Made by a program: the position numbers and the translations under genes. The notes beneath the pieces were generated by a model. The model made no database searches. It saw nothing but the letters and a program-made list of their open reading frames with translations, and was not told the DNA's origin. Positions 8,314 through 17,769 of a DNA stretch of 64,000 nt are shown piece after piece. Position 1 is the first letter of the stretch. Every line of letters starts with the position of its first letter. This stretch comes from Micromonospora nigra (GTDB lineage Bacteria; Actinomycetota; Actinomycetes; Mycobacteriales; Micromonosporaceae). The DNA is taken from positions 806,001 to 870,000 of the forward strand of contig NZ_FMHT01000003.1 in the NCBI RefSeq assembly GCF_900091585.1. The letters run 5' to 3'.

Positions 8314-10248
8314 GTGCCCCATCCCGCGCCCCTCGCCGCCGTCCAGCACCGCGCTCTCGCCCTGCGGGCTGCCGGTGATCTGACCGCCGCCCGCGAACTG
8401 CTCACCGCGGCCGTGGAGAACGCCCAGCCGCCGTTCGGCACAGATCATCCGGACATGTTGAGCACCGCACACCTGCTGGCCCGGCTGCACCGGGAGGCCG
8501 ACGATCCGATGGCGGCCCGGCGGGTGCTGGAGGAGGCGTTCGCGGCGGGCGAACGCCGCTGGCCGCACGCGGATCCGTTGATGTTGGCCCTCGCCTTCGA
8601 ACTGGGCACGGTCGCCGACGAACTGGGCAACCGGCACGAGGCCCGCCGCAACTACACGCGCGTGGCCACCGCCGGGCCCGCCGTGCTGGGCGTCGAGCAT
8701 CCCGCGGTACGCACGGCGCGGCAGTACCTGGTTGACGCCGCTCCCCCGTTGCCGACCGCCCCCGCTACGCCCGAGCCGCCGACCACGCCACTGCGGCCGG
8801 CCTTCGACGAGCCGACGATGTCGCTGGCCGCCCTGTCGACGGCGTGGCTGCCACACGACGCCTCGACGGCGGCCGACCAGGTCACCGCCGGTTTCCGGAC
8901 GGCTCCCGCCGTGCCCCCGCCCGCCCCGCAGGGCATCGCGCCCACCCCACCGCAGAACACCGGCCCCACCCCACCGCAGCGCGGTCCGCTCACCCCCGCC
9001 GCTGCGCCCGGCCCGCTGCCACCCCCACACGCCACCCCCATGGCACCGCCGGCCACGGCACCGCCGCCCCTGGCACCGCCGCCCGTCGCACCGCCGCCCG
9101 GCATGACGACGCCCGCCACCGCTCCGGAGCCTCCCACCCGTGTGTCACAGGCTCCACCGCCCGCGCCGTACCCCGCCGAGGCGGGCCCGGCACCGGGTTG
9201 GGCCCGGCCGACCATCCAGGTGCAGCAGATCGGCCCCCTGCTCGACGACGAGTTGGCACTCTCCGGGCCGCCCACCACCGCTCTCCCCGCCTCCGGCCCG
9301 GCCACGGCCAATGATGTGGAGCCGCCGTCGGCAAGCTCCGCGGTGTCGACGACCGCGCCGCACCAGCCGGTGTCCGGGCCACCGATCTCTGGGCCACCGA
9401 TCTCCGGGCCACCGGTCAGCGGCCCGTCGGCGCCGCCGCCGCCGTCCAGCCTGCCTGCATCCCCGCCTCCACCACCGGTCGTCGGGCCGCCCGGAGATCC
9501 GTCGCCCGGTCACCCGTCACCCGGCTACCCGTCACCCGGCTATCCGTCGCCCGGAGCGCCGGTGCGCACACCGCCCGGTCCTCCTCCGAAGAGCGCACCA
9601 CCGTCCTACGAGGGCGAGTCGCCGTCCTACGGAAGCGAACCGACGGCGGCACTTTCCTGGCCGCACCCGCACCCGCAGCCGGGCCAGCAGCCGGCAGGTC
9701 CGGCGTACCCGCAGGGCGGCGCGCAGCCGTGGGCCGCCCCCACCTCCCAGTGGGGTGCGCCGCAGCAGGTGTCGGGGGTTCCCGGGCACCCGAACGCGGC
9801 GTACCCGATGTCTGCGCCGCCGGCCCCGGGCGGTGGCCGCAACCGCATCGTGTTGGTCCTCGCGCTGGTGGCGGTGGCTCTCGCGGTCGTGATCGCGGCG
9901 GCGGTGGGCGGGATGATGCTCAGCCGGAGTTCAGCTGCGCCAGCGGACCCGGGGGCGTCGGCGTCGCCGGCGCGGACCGGGCCGCCGCCGACGGACCTGC
10001 GGCTGCGGGACGAGTCGTCCACGATCACGTTGACGTGGAGCGACCCGTCGGGCGGGGCGGTGCCGCACATGGTGGCCGGGGGCCGGGCCGGGCAGGCTCT
10101 CGGAGTGCTGGCCACCGTGGATCCGGGGCGTACCAGTTACACGGTCAACGGGCTGAACTCGCGGGTGGACTACTGCTTCACGGTGCTCGCGGTGCACTCC
10201 ACGGACAGCTTCGCGACGTCCAGTCAGGTGTGTACCACCCGACAGTGA
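8314..10248 (+). CDS. TPR-like, proline-rich, single-TM protein with C-terminal FnIII domain
   Basis: 644 aa. Residues 1-140 are alpha-helical and TPR-like (HRALALRAAGDLTAARELL, ARRVLEEAF, GNRHEARRNYTRVA), as in cytosolic tetratricopeptide modules. Residues about 150-505 are low-complexity and Pro-rich, with short repeats (SGPPISGPP; SPGYPSPGYPSPG). A transmembrane helix at about 510-533 (IVLVLALVAVALAVVIAAAV) is followed by one FnIII-like domain (LRLRDESSTITLTWSDPSGG ... YCFTVLAV). The layout predicts a cytosolic scaffold with an extracellular FnIII domain. GTG 8314 is the first start in frame; no strong ribosome site marks it. It probably belongs with the next FnIII gene. Function unknown. 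Confidence 0.8.
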   Translation: MPHPAPLAAVQHRALALRAAGDLTAARELLTAAVENAQPPFGTDHPDMLSTAHLLARLHREADDPMAARRVLEEAFAAGERRWPHADPLMLALAFELGTVADELGNRHEARRNYTRVATAGPAVLGVEHPAVRTARQYLVDAAPPLPTAPATPEPPTTPLRPAFDEPTMSLAALSTAWLPHDASTAADQVTAGFRTAPAVPPPAPQGIAPTPPQNTGPTPPQRGPLTPAAAPGPLPPPHATPMAPPATAPPPLAPPPVAPPPGMTTPATAPEPPTRVSQAPPPAPYPAEAGPAPGWARPTIQVQQIGPLLDDELALSGPPTTALPASGPATANDVEPPSASSAVSTTAPHQPVSGPPISGPPISGPPVSGPSAPPPPSSLPASPPPPPVVGPPGDPSPGHPSPGYPSPGYPSPGAPVRTPPGPPPKSAPPSYEGESPSYGSEPTAALSWPHPHPQPGQQPAGPAYPQGGAQPWAAPTSQWGAPQQVSGVPGHPNAAYPMSAPPAPGGGRNRIVLVLALVAVALAVVIAAAVGGMMLSRSSAAPADPGASASPARTGPPPTDLRLRDESSTITLTWSDPSGGAVPHMVAGGRAGQALGVLATVDPGRTSYTVNGLNSRVDYCFTVLAVHSTDSFATSSQVCTTRQ

Positions 10249-10275
10249 CCGCGACACGCGGCGCGACACGCACGC

Positions 10276-10295
10276 TGAGTGTCCACAGCGGGACA
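10276..10295. terminator. hairpin after the TPR/FnIII gene
   Basis: AGTGTCC (10276-10282) pairs exactly with GGACACT (10289-10295) around a 6-nt loop, 28 bp after the stop codon. It lacks a T run, as is usual in high-GC actinomycetes. A TATGAT hexamer at 10326 just downstream could be the -10 of a promoter for the next gene. Confidence 0.45.
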
Positions 10296-10403
10296 CTGCG
10301 GGTTCCGGTGGCCTCCGACCGGGCCATATGATGTCACCCGGCTCGGGGCAGGGGGCGCCGCACGCGGCGCGACCTGCCGGAACTGACGGGGAGGCGGCCG
10401 GCT

Positions 10404-13022
10404 GTGGCGACCATCGACGAGGCCGTGTCCACCGGCACGGTGCGACCCCGCCCGCGGTGGCGCGGTGGTCTGGTGACCGTGGGGACGGTGCTGGCACTGC
10501 TGGCCGCGCTGGGGCTGACGGTGCTGGGGTTGGGTTCGGCCGACAACGCGGTGGCCAGCTTCGACGCGAGCTCGTGGCTGTGGAGCAGTGCGCGCAGCGA
10601 GCTGGCCCGGGTCAACGGGGTGACCGGCCGGGTGGACACCCGGGTGGAGGTGCCCGACGCGCGGCGGCATTCGATGCAGGTGACGCAGACCGACCGGCTG
10701 CTGGTGGTGCGGGACCTGAACTCGGGTCGGATCAGCACGCTGGACCTGGCGACCCTACAGATAACCGCGACCACCCGCACCACCCCGGGGCTGGGAGTGA
10801 GCGTGGCCTTGCACGAGGACGCCGCGTTCGTGATCGACGCGGTGCAGGGCATCGTCCGTCAGCTCGACCCGCGGTCGCTGGTGCCGGTCGGTGAGCCGGT
10901 CCAGTACCCGCCGGGGATCACCGGGGGTTCCTTCGACGGCGAGGGTCGGCTGTGGATCGCGGTGCCCGCCGAGGGCACCGTCTCGGCGATCACGCCGGCG
11001 GTGCTGCCGTCGGCGCCCGCGTCGGCGGCGCCGCCCGGTGGCGGGGTGAGCCCGAAGCGGGTCGAGACGCACGACGTGGCCGACGCGAGTCACGAGCTGA
11101 TGGTCTCCACCCTGGATGACGGTGTCGCGGTGCTGGACCGCACGGCGGGGTCGCTGGTGACGGTCGTGCGGGGCGAGGTGACGCGGACGAAGCTGCCGTT
11201 GGCCGCGCCGGGCAGCCTGCCGGCCCGCACCAGCGGCGCGATGGTGCCGGTGACGGTCAACAGTGAGCGTCGGGTGCATGTGGTGGGTGGCGATCAGGTG
11301 CGCACGTTCACGGTGCCGGGCACCGGGGACCGGCTGACCCCGACGGTGGCGTGGAAGGAGCGGTTCTACTGCGCCGACGAGGCCACCGGCGCGGTGTACG
11401 CGTTCGACGCGGCCGGTCAGCTCGTGGAGACGGTGCGGGGGCGGGGGGCGGGTCCGCTGGAGTTGGAGGTGCGGGAGAACCACCTGTTCATCAACGCCCC
11501 GGACGCCTCGACGGCGCGGGTGGTCGACGACGCCCACCGGGTGCGGGTGGTCGACAAGTACGCCAACGACGTGCTGGGTGGTGATCCGCCGGCTCCGGAG
11601 CCACCGCCGCCGCCGAAGAAGCCCGAGGTGAGCCGGCCGAGCGTGCCACGCAGCGTGACCGCGTCCGCCGGTGACACGCAGGCGAGGGTGAGTTGGCAGC
11701 CGGCGGCGGCGAACGGCGCGGCGATCGTCCGGTACGTGGTGGAGGGTGCCGGGCAGCGCCTGGAGGTGGGCGCCAACCAGCGGTCGGTGACCGTGAAGGA
11801 GCTGACCAACGGGGAGACGTACCGGTTCGCGGTGCACGCGGTGAACGCCAGGGGTGCGGGGCCGAAGCGGTCCAGCAATCCGGTGGTCCCGACGGCGGAG
11901 GTGCCCGACCCGCCGGCCAGTGTGACGGCGCAGGCGCGCCCGGACGGCACGGTGCGGGTGTCCTGGGCGCGGGCCGACGGTCAGGGCAACACGATCGCGC
12001 GGTACACGGTGACCGCGACGTCGGCGGGCAGCAACGCTCCGGTCGGCGAGTCGCGCCGCACCGAGCTGGTGATCCCGGCCGGTGAGCTGGAGTACGGCAC
12101 CCAGTACGCGTTCACGGTGGTGGCGGTGAGCCGGCGGGGTGCCGGGTCGGAGGCGTCGCCGGTGAGCAACACGGTGGTGCCGTACGCGCCGCCGGGGCCC
12201 CCGCAGCAGGTGCGGGCGAGCACGGTGGCGGACCGGCCGGGCACGGTGGCGGTGCAGTGGGCACCGGCGCAGGCCAACGGCCGGCAGGTCACGACGTACC
12301 TGGTCGAGGCGGCGGGGCGGCGCGCCGAGGTGACGGACACGCGGGCGACCGTCGACGGGCTGGGCGACGGGCAGAACGTCGCCGTGTCGGTGCGGGCGGT
12401 CAACGAGGCGGGTGAGGGGCCGACGGCGACCGCCACGGCCCGGACGGTGGCCGCGCCGCGGGTGACGGTGACGGGTTCGTCGGCGACCGCGACGGCGGTC
12501 ACGGTGACGGTGACGGTGGACGCCGGGGGTGGGCAGGCCACCTGCACGTTGAGCACGCCGGGTGAGACGGCGAAGTCGGGGGCGTGCACCAGCCTCACGG
12601 TGAGCGGGTTGGCGCCGGGCACGAGGTACCCGTTCACGGTGACGGCGAGCAACGCCGCCGGGACGGGCACGGCGACGCGTACCCAGGCCACCGACGCGTT
12701 GTACGGTGTGGCGACGTGCGTCAACGGTTCGGAGGGCGCGGAGCGCACCTACTGTGACAAGGACGTCGACGGGCGTAACGGCAACGAGATCTTCTCGGTG
12801 GCCCGGCAGGACAACGACCGGCAGGTGGGCTGGGCGAAGCCCGGCACCCGGTTGAAGGCCTACTGCAGGCAGCGGGGCGAAGAGGTGTACGCCTACGTGT
12901 ACAACAACGACAAGAAGAGCACCTGGTGGGTGCGGGTCGAGTACCGCGGACGCAACTACATCCCCTGGGCCTGGCTCAACCTGGAGGGTGGCGACGACAT
13001 CGGCGTCCTGCCCACCTGCTGA
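10404..13022 (+). CDS. membrane-anchored beta-propeller / multi-FnIII protein
   Basis: 872 aa. A single N-terminal transmembrane segment (about residues 22-46, GLVTVGTVLALLAALGLTVLG) anchors an extracellular part. Residues about 50-395 contain repeated short beta motifs (TDRLLVVRDLNSGRISTLDL, GIVRQLDPRSLVPVGEPV, DGVAVLDRTAG) typical of a propeller. After a PPAPEPPPPP linker come three or four FnIII domains (for example PRSVTASAGDTQARVSWQP and NGETYRFAVHAVN). The last about 90 residues (C.GSEGAERTYCDKDVDGRNG ... TWWVRVEYRGRNYIPWAWL) resemble an SH3-like cap with paired cysteines. GTG 10404 follows GGGGAGG. It heads the moxR-DUF58-transglutaminase operon 20 bp later, a recurrent actinobacterial neighbourhood. 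Molecular role unknown. Confidence 0.82.
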   Translation: MATIDEAVSTGTVRPRPRWRGGLVTVGTVLALLAALGLTVLGLGSADNAVASFDASSWLWSSARSELARVNGVTGRVDTRVEVPDARRHSMQVTQTDRLLVVRDLNSGRISTLDLATLQITATTRTTPGLGVSVALHEDAAFVIDAVQGIVRQLDPRSLVPVGEPVQYPPGITGGSFDGEGRLWIAVPAEGTVSAITPAVLPSAPASAAPPGGGVSPKRVETHDVADASHELMVSTLDDGVAVLDRTAGSLVTVVRGEVTRTKLPLAAPGSLPARTSGAMVPVTVNSERRVHVVGGDQVRTFTVPGTGDRLTPTVAWKERFYCADEATGAVYAFDAAGQLVETVRGRGAGPLELEVRENHLFINAPDASTARVVDDAHRVRVVDKYANDVLGGDPPAPEPPPPPKKPEVSRPSVPRSVTASAGDTQARVSWQPAAANGAAIVRYVVEGAGQRLEVGANQRSVTVKELTNGETYRFAVHAVNARGAGPKRSSNPVVPTAEVPDPPASVTAQARPDGTVRVSWARADGQGNTIARYTVTATSAGSNAPVGESRRTELVIPAGELEYGTQYAFTVVAVSRRGAGSEASPVSNTVVPYAPPGPPQQVRASTVADRPGTVAVQWAPAQANGRQVTTYLVEAAGRRAEVTDTRATVDGLGDGQNVAVSVRAVNEAGEGPTATATARTVAAPRVTVTGSSATATAVTVTVTVDAGGGQATCTLSTPGETAKSGACTSLTVSGLAPGTRYPFTVTASNAAGTGTATRTQATDALYGVATCVNGSEGAERTYCDKDVDGRNGNEIFSVARQDNDRQVGWAKPGTRLKAYCRQRGEEVYAYVYNNDKKSTWWVRVEYRGRNYIPWAWLNLEGGDDIGVLPTC

Positions 13023-13042
13023 TCCGTCTGAGGAGCACCACC

Positions 13043-14038
13043 GTGAACAGCCACGAACCGCTCACCCAGCAGGAGGTGCAGGGTTTCGCCGCCCTGGCCG
13101 CCCGGCTGGCGGAGAACGTCAACGCGGTGGTGCTCGGCAAGCCGCACGTGGTCAGGCTGGCCCTGACCGCCCTGTTCGCGCAGGGGCACGTGCTGCTGGA
13201 GGACGTGCCGGGTGTCGGTAAGACCACCCTGGCGCGGGCGATCGCGGCGACGGTGAAGGGGCAGTGGCGGCGGATCCAGTTCACGCCGGACCTGCTGCCC
13301 TCCGACGTGTCCGGGGTGACCATCTTCAACCAGGCCAGCCGGGGGTTCGAGTTCCATCCCGGTCCGGTGTTCGCCAACATCGTGATCGCCGACGAGATCA
13401 ACCGGGCGTCGCCGAAGACCCAGTCGGCGTTGTTGGAGGTCATGGAGGAACGCACGGTCACGGTGGACGGGGTACGCCATTCGGTGCCGCAGCCGTTCCT
13501 GGTGGTGGCCACGCAGAACCCGGTGGAGATGGACGGCACGTACCGGCTGCCGGAGGCGCAGCTCGACCGGTTCCTGGTGAAGTTGTCCGTGGGCTATCCC
13601 GACGAGTCGGTGGAGGTGGAGGTGCTGCGCGGGGCGACGGTCCGCTCCCCGGACTCGCTGTCGGCGGTCACCGACACCGCCACCGTCGGGGAGATGGTGC
13701 GGATGGCCCGCCGGGTGCACATCGCCGAACCGCTCTACGCGTACGCGGTGCGCCTGGCCGCGGCGACGCGCGTCCACAAGCAGGTCCGCGTCGGGGTGTC
13801 GCCCCGGGGTGGGATCGCGCTGACCCGGGCGGCGTGCGCGTACGCGCTGATCGACGGGCGGGGCTGGATCATGCCGGAGGACCTGAAGACCCTCGCCGAG
13901 CCGGTGTTCGCGCACCGCCTGCTGCTCACCCCCGACGCCCAGGTACGCGGGATCACCGCCGCCGAGGTGCTGCGCCAGGCGGTGGCCTCGGTGCCGGTGC
14001 CGCTGCCGTCGGGCCAGCCGGCCCCCGTCCACCCCTGA
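13043..14038 (+). CDS. MoxR-family AAA+ ATPase
   Basis: 331 aa. MoxR ATPases are chaperone-like AAA+ proteins usually encoded beside DUF58 and von Willebrand or transglutaminase genes. Walker A GVGKTTLAR near residue 60, Walker B NIVIADEINRASPKTQSALLEVMEE, the pore-region QPFLVVATQNPVEM, and sensor-type GTYRLPEAQLDRF are all present. GTG 13043 is preceded by GAGGAG with 7-nt spacing; an upstream start would overlap the previous gene. It lies 20 bp after the FnIII gene and 11 bp before the DUF58 gene, so one operon is likely. Confidence 0.95.
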   Translation: MNSHEPLTQQEVQGFAALAARLAENVNAVVLGKPHVVRLALTALFAQGHVLLEDVPGVGKTTLARAIAATVKGQWRRIQFTPDLLPSDVSGVTIFNQASRGFEFHPGPVFANIVIADEINRASPKTQSALLEVMEERTVTVDGVRHSVPQPFLVVATQNPVEMDGTYRLPEAQLDRFLVKLSVGYPDESVEVEVLRGATVRSPDSLSAVTDTATVGEMVRMARRVHIAEPLYAYAVRLAAATRVHKQVRVGVSPRGGIALTRAACAYALIDGRGWIMPEDLKTLAEPVFAHRLLLTPDAQVRGITAAEVLRQAVASVPVPLPSGQPAPVHP

Positions 14039-14049
14039 CCCGGGTCGGC

Positions 14050-15192
14050 GTGGGAATCACGGCCCGGGGCGTCGGTCTGCTCGTCGCCGCCGCGGTTCTG
14101 CTGGGGGCGGGGGTGCGGTTCGCGTACCCGGAGTTGGTGGTGCTGGGTGCGGCGGCCGGCGGCGCTGTCGGCTACGCCGTGCTGGCCGCGGCCCGGCGAC
14201 CCCGCCTGGTGGTGCGCCGCACGGCCGACCCGGACCGGGTGGCCCGGGGCGAGCCGGCGGCGATGTCGGTGACCGTCGCCAACGTGGGGCGGCTGCCCGT
14301 GGCGAGTCTGCTCGCCGAGGACCGCTGCGGGGGGCGCACCGTGCCGGTGCCGCTGCTGCGGTTGCGTTCCGGCGCGGACACCACCGTCGGCTACGACGTG
14401 CCGACGGACCGGCGGGGGGTGGTGCCGGTCGGGCCGCTGCGGATCACCCGCCGGGATCCGTTGGGCCTGGTGGTGCTGTCCCGCGCGTACGGCGAGGCCG
14501 TGCCGGTGTGGGTGCATCCGAGGGTGCACCCGCTGCGGGCGGTGCCCACCGGGGCGGGACGCAGCCTGGAGGGCCGCGTCGACGCCGTGGCGCACGGGTC
14601 GATCACGTTCGACTCGCTGCGTGAGTACGTCGTCGGGGACGAGCTGCGTCGGGTGCACTGGCGTACCAGCGCCCGGGTGGGTGAGCTGATGGTGCGGGAG
14701 AACGTCGACACCAGCCTGCCCCGGATCGTGGTGCTGCTGGACAATCGGGCCGCCGCCCACCCGCAACTCCGGGACGGGGTGGCCGAGTCGTTCGAGGCGG
14801 CGTGCGAGGCCGCCGCGTCGGTGGTCACCGCCGCGTACCGGGAGGACCTTGCGGTGCTGCTGCTGACCACCGCTCCGCTGGACGCGACGGGGGCGGCGGG
14901 GCCGCTGGACCTGCTGGCAGCGGTGCGGCCCGACGGCGGGGGCGGCGTGGCGGCGGCCACCGCACGGCTGCGCCGCGACCGGCTCGGCGACACGCTGGTC
15001 TTCCTGACCGGGCCGGGTGGCCGCGACGACCTGGGGCACGTGGGCGCGCTGCGGTCGGCGTACCCGTCGGTGGTGGTGGGGGTCCTCGGCGCGGCGGAGC
15101 CGACGCCGGCCGGCACGGCGGGCCTGGTGGTGCTCGACGCGGCCGACGGGGCCGCGTTCGCCGCCGAGTGGGACGGGGTGCGGCGGTGGTGA
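14050..15192 (+). CDS. DUF58 domain protein
   Basis: 380 aa. Two hydrophobic segments at the N-terminus (GVGLLVAAAVLLGAG, LVVLGAAAGGAVGYAVLAA) precede a soluble beta-rich part. The hallmark DUF58 sequence DSLREYVVGDELRRVHWRTS lies near residue 200, followed by a vWA-like fold (RIVVLLDNRAA). DUF58 proteins are the usual partners of MoxR ATPases. GTG 14050 is the first start after the moxR stop. The TGA overlaps the next start as GTGA, showing translational coupling to the transglutaminase-fold gene. Confidence 0.93.
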   Translation: MGITARGVGLLVAAAVLLGAGVRFAYPELVVLGAAAGGAVGYAVLAAARRPRLVVRRTADPDRVARGEPAAMSVTVANVGRLPVASLLAEDRCGGRTVPVPLLRLRSGADTTVGYDVPTDRRGVVPVGPLRITRRDPLGLVVLSRAYGEAVPVWVHPRVHPLRAVPTGAGRSLEGRVDAVAHGSITFDSLREYVVGDELRRVHWRTSARVGELMVRENVDTSLPRIVVLLDNRAAAHPQLRDGVAESFEAACEAAASVVTAAYREDLAVLLLTTAPLDATGAAGPLDLLAAVRPDGGGGVAAATARLRRDRLGDTLVFLTGPGGRDDLGHVGALRSAYPSVVVGVLGAAEPTPAGTAGLVVLDAADGAAFAAEWDGVRRW

Positions 15193-17567
15193 GGCCGCGC
15201 GCGGCGGTGGTGCCCGCCGTGCTGGTGGTGATGACCGCGCTGGCCGGGCTCGCGTTGGGCCGGGTGTACGCCACGGCGGTGCTGCCCTTGCTGGTGGCCG
15301 GCGCGGCGGCCGGGTCGGTGGCGGTCAGCGTGGCCGTGCGGCGGCTGCCGTCGTGGCTGGTCGCGCCGGTGTCGGTGGCCACGCTCACCGGTTACACGCT
15401 GTGGGCGCTGCGGTTCACCGCCGACCGGGCCGACCTGCCCGGCGGCCTCGGCGCGGTGAGCCTCGACGCGGCCCGCAACGCCGTCCCCCGCCTGTTGACC
15501 GCGATGATTCCGGTGGAGCCCACTCCCGACACGGTGCTGCTGCCGGTGGTGGCCGCCTGGCTGGCCGGGCTGACCGCCGCCGAGGTGGCCCTGCGGGCGG
15601 GCCGGGTGCTGCTGGGTTACCTGCCGCCGGTGCTGCTGTATGCCGGTGCGCTGTACGTGGTGGGCCCCAACGCCGGTCCGGCGATCGGGCCGACGGTGGC
15701 CCTGGTCGCGGCGGCGGCCGTCGGTCTGGTCGCCTCGGCCCGCCCGCCCGGCGACGCGGACCCGACCGTGGCGCTGCCGCCGTCGGCGCGGGCGGGTGTG
15801 CGGGCCCGCCTCGCCGCAGGCACCGCCGCCGGTGTCGCGGTGGTGGTCGGGCTCGCCGCGCTGCTCGGGCCGGCGGTCGCGGCGCTGGTCGACGGGCGGC
15901 CCACCGACCCCCGACGGTACGTCGAGCCGCCCCAGGTGGAGTCGCTGGACGAGAACCCGCTGATCCGGATCTCCGGTTGGGCGTTGCATCCGGAGCAGAC
16001 GCTGCTGGAGGTGGCGACCCCGGGCGGGGCGGCGGAGGGCACGCCGATCCGGTTGGCGGTGCTCAGCGACTACGACGGGGTGACGTGGCGGGTGGGCGCG
16101 ACCTACCGCAACGCGGGGCGGATCCTGCCGGCGACGCCACCGTCCCCCGACGCCACGGTCGAGACCGTCCGTCAGGACATCACCGTCGCCGATCTGAGTG
16201 GACGGCTGCTGCCCGCCGTCGCCACCCCCCGGGAGGTCACCGGCGCGCGGGTGGCGTACGACCCGGCGACGGGCACCCTGATCCGGCCGGAGGGGCTGAC
16301 GCCGGGGCTGCGCTACCGCGTGACCTCGGCGCGGGAGCGCCCCGACGTCAACCTGCTGTCCACGGCGAACGTGCCCGCCGGGGAGGAGGTGGCGCGGGTG
16401 TTGCAGGTGCCCGAGGGGGTGCCGGAGCAGCTGCGCCGGCTCGCCGCGCAGCTCGCCGAGGACAACGGTGCCCCGTACGCGCGGGCCACCGCGGTCGCCG
16501 ACTGGCTCGCCGAGCACTACCGCCTGGTCGCGGACGCGCCGAGCGGCCACGCGTACCCGAATCTGACGTTCTTCCTGTTCGGTCCCCGAAACGCCGGCGG
16601 TCAACGGGGCACGTCCGAGCAGTTCGCGGCGGCGTTCGCGGTGCTTGGCCGACTCGCCGGGCTGCCCACCCGGGTGGTGGTCGGGTTCACCTCCCCCGGC
16701 ACCGGGCCGGTGCGGGCGGGCGACGCGTACGCCTGGCCGGAGGTGCTGTTCGAGGGGTTGGGATGGGTGGCGTTCGACCCGCTGCCCCGACCCGACGAGC
16801 AGCCCCGCCCGGTGGAGGAGGACTTCCGGCCGCCGCCGGAGCAGCCGCCACCGTCGGAGGCCCCGGAGCCCACCGTGGAGCCGACGGAGTCGGCGGCCCC
16901 GCCGGTGGCCGGCCGGGCCACGGCCGCCTCCCGGGGCGTCCCCACTCCCCTGCTGGTGGCCCTCGCGGGCGGGGTGCTGCTGATCCTCGTCGGGGCGGTG
17001 TTGGGTGCCCTGTTCGGGCTGCGCCGGGCCCGCACCCGGGCCCGCCTGTGCTCCGGTGACCCCGGCGAGCGCATCGCCGGGGCCTGGCGGGAGCTGACCG
17101 ACGGGCTGCGCCTGGCCGGACGGCCGGTCGGTGACGACCTGGCAGCCTCCGAGGTGGCGGCGCACGCTCGCGCGGCCCTGCGGGACGCACGCACAGTCCC
17201 CACCGACCGCACAGTCCCCACCGCCCGCACCGGGCCGGACCGCCGGGTCGACGGTGAACCGCCGCCGGCGGCGGACCCGACGGCACCGGTAGGTCAGCAG
17301 GCCGCCGACCGGTGGGGGCCGTCCGCCGCTGCGACCGGCCTCGTCACGGTCGTCGCACCGGTGGTCACGGATCCGGCGCTGACGGCCGTCGACGAGCTGG
17401 CCCGGCTGGTCAACCAGGTCACCTTCGCTCCCGGCACCGCCACCGCCGGCCAGGCCGACGCCGCCGCCGACGCGGTCACCGCCTACACCGCGGCGCTGCG
17501 GGCCGCCCGGCCGGCCTGGCGGCGGCTGCTGTGGTCGGTGCATCCGGGCCCGTTACGTCGCCGCTGA
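15189..17567 (+). CDS. TgpA-like transglutaminase-fold membrane protein, catalytic residues replaced
   Basis: 792 aa from GTG 15189. Five to six transmembrane helices in residues 1-250 are followed by an extracellular domain, a Pro-rich linker (PPPEQPPPSEAPEP), another transmembrane helix near 595-620 (LLVALAGGVLLILVGAVLGAL) and a cytosolic tail. This is the TgpA/DUF3488 layout. The transglutaminase core reads GTSEQFAAAFAVLGRLAGLP where active members have GxCEQF, so the nucleophile Cys is Ser476. The usual DAHAW histidine is Tyr514 (GDAYAWPEV), while Asp530 (AFDP) is kept. It is therefore probably a non-catalytic binding or scaffold protein acting with MoxR and DUF58. Family call is firm; loss of activity is inferred. 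Confidence 0.9.
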   Translation: MRPRAAVVPAVLVVMTALAGLALGRVYATAVLPLLVAGAAAGSVAVSVAVRRLPSWLVAPVSVATLTGYTLWALRFTADRADLPGGLGAVSLDAARNAVPRLLTAMIPVEPTPDTVLLPVVAAWLAGLTAAEVALRAGRVLLGYLPPVLLYAGALYVVGPNAGPAIGPTVALVAAAAVGLVASARPPGDADPTVALPPSARAGVRARLAAGTAAGVAVVVGLAALLGPAVAALVDGRPTDPRRYVEPPQVESLDENPLIRISGWALHPEQTLLEVATPGGAAEGTPIRLAVLSDYDGVTWRVGATYRNAGRILPATPPSPDATVETVRQDITVADLSGRLLPAVATPREVTGARVAYDPATGTLIRPEGLTPGLRYRVTSARERPDVNLLSTANVPAGEEVARVLQVPEGVPEQLRRLAAQLAEDNGAPYARATAVADWLAEHYRLVADAPSGHAYPNLTFFLFGPRNAGGQRGTSEQFAAAFAVLGRLAGLPTRVVVGFTSPGTGPVRAGDAYAWPEVLFEGLGWVAFDPLPRPDEQPRPVEEDFRPPPEQPPPSEAPEPTVEPTESAAPPVAGRATAASRGVPTPLLVALAGGVLLILVGAVLGALFGLRRARTRARLCSGDPGERIAGAWRELTDGLRLAGRPVGDDLAASEVAAHARAALRDARTVPTDRTVPTARTGPDRRVDGEPPPAADPTAPVGQQAADRWGPSAAATGLVTVVAPVVTDPALTAVDELARLVNQVTFAPGTATAGQADAAADAVTAYTAALRAARPAWRRLLWSVHPGPLRRR

Positions 17568-17582
17568 CCGGAGGTCGCGAGG

Positions 17583-17666
17583 GTGGATCTGCTGCGCCGC
17601 GTCGGTGACCTCGCCGGCCGGCGGTGGCCCGCATGCGGTGGGCAGCGGGGCCGTGAACGCGGGTGA
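17583..17666 (+). CDS. possible 27-aa peptide after the transglutaminase-fold gene
   Basis: GTG 17583 opens a 27-codon frame (begins VDLLRRVGDLAGRRW, ends TGA 17666) and is preceded by GGAGGTCGCGAGG at good spacing, 15 bp after the previous stop. The peptide is basic and has one Cys. It could be a genuine small gene of the operon, the remnant of a longer one, or chance. No homologue is recognised. Confidence 0.3.
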   Translation: MDLLRRVGDLAGRRWPACGGQRGRERG

Positions 17667-17710
17667 CAGTCGGGTCGAGACGCGGCCGCCCGGCCCGTCC
17701 CCGACGCGGA

Positions 17711-17753
17711 CCGGGGTGGCCGGGACACCCGTTGGTGCCCCCGGCCACCCCGG
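17711..17753. terminator. strong bidirectional terminator
   Basis: A perfect 14-bp stem, CCGGGGTGGCCGGG (17711-17724) with CCCGGCCACCCCGG (17740-17753) and a 15-nt loop, stands between two convergent transcription units (the MoxR operon and the TAP-like hydrolase). Confidence 0.75.
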
Positions 17754-17769
17754 CGTGTTCCGAGTGGCT

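Noticed and set aside
14391..17543. Minus-strand open frame of 1050 codons opposite the transglutaminase-fold gene
   Set aside because: Arg/Gly/Pro/His-rich without domains; shadow of a strong plus-strand coding signal.
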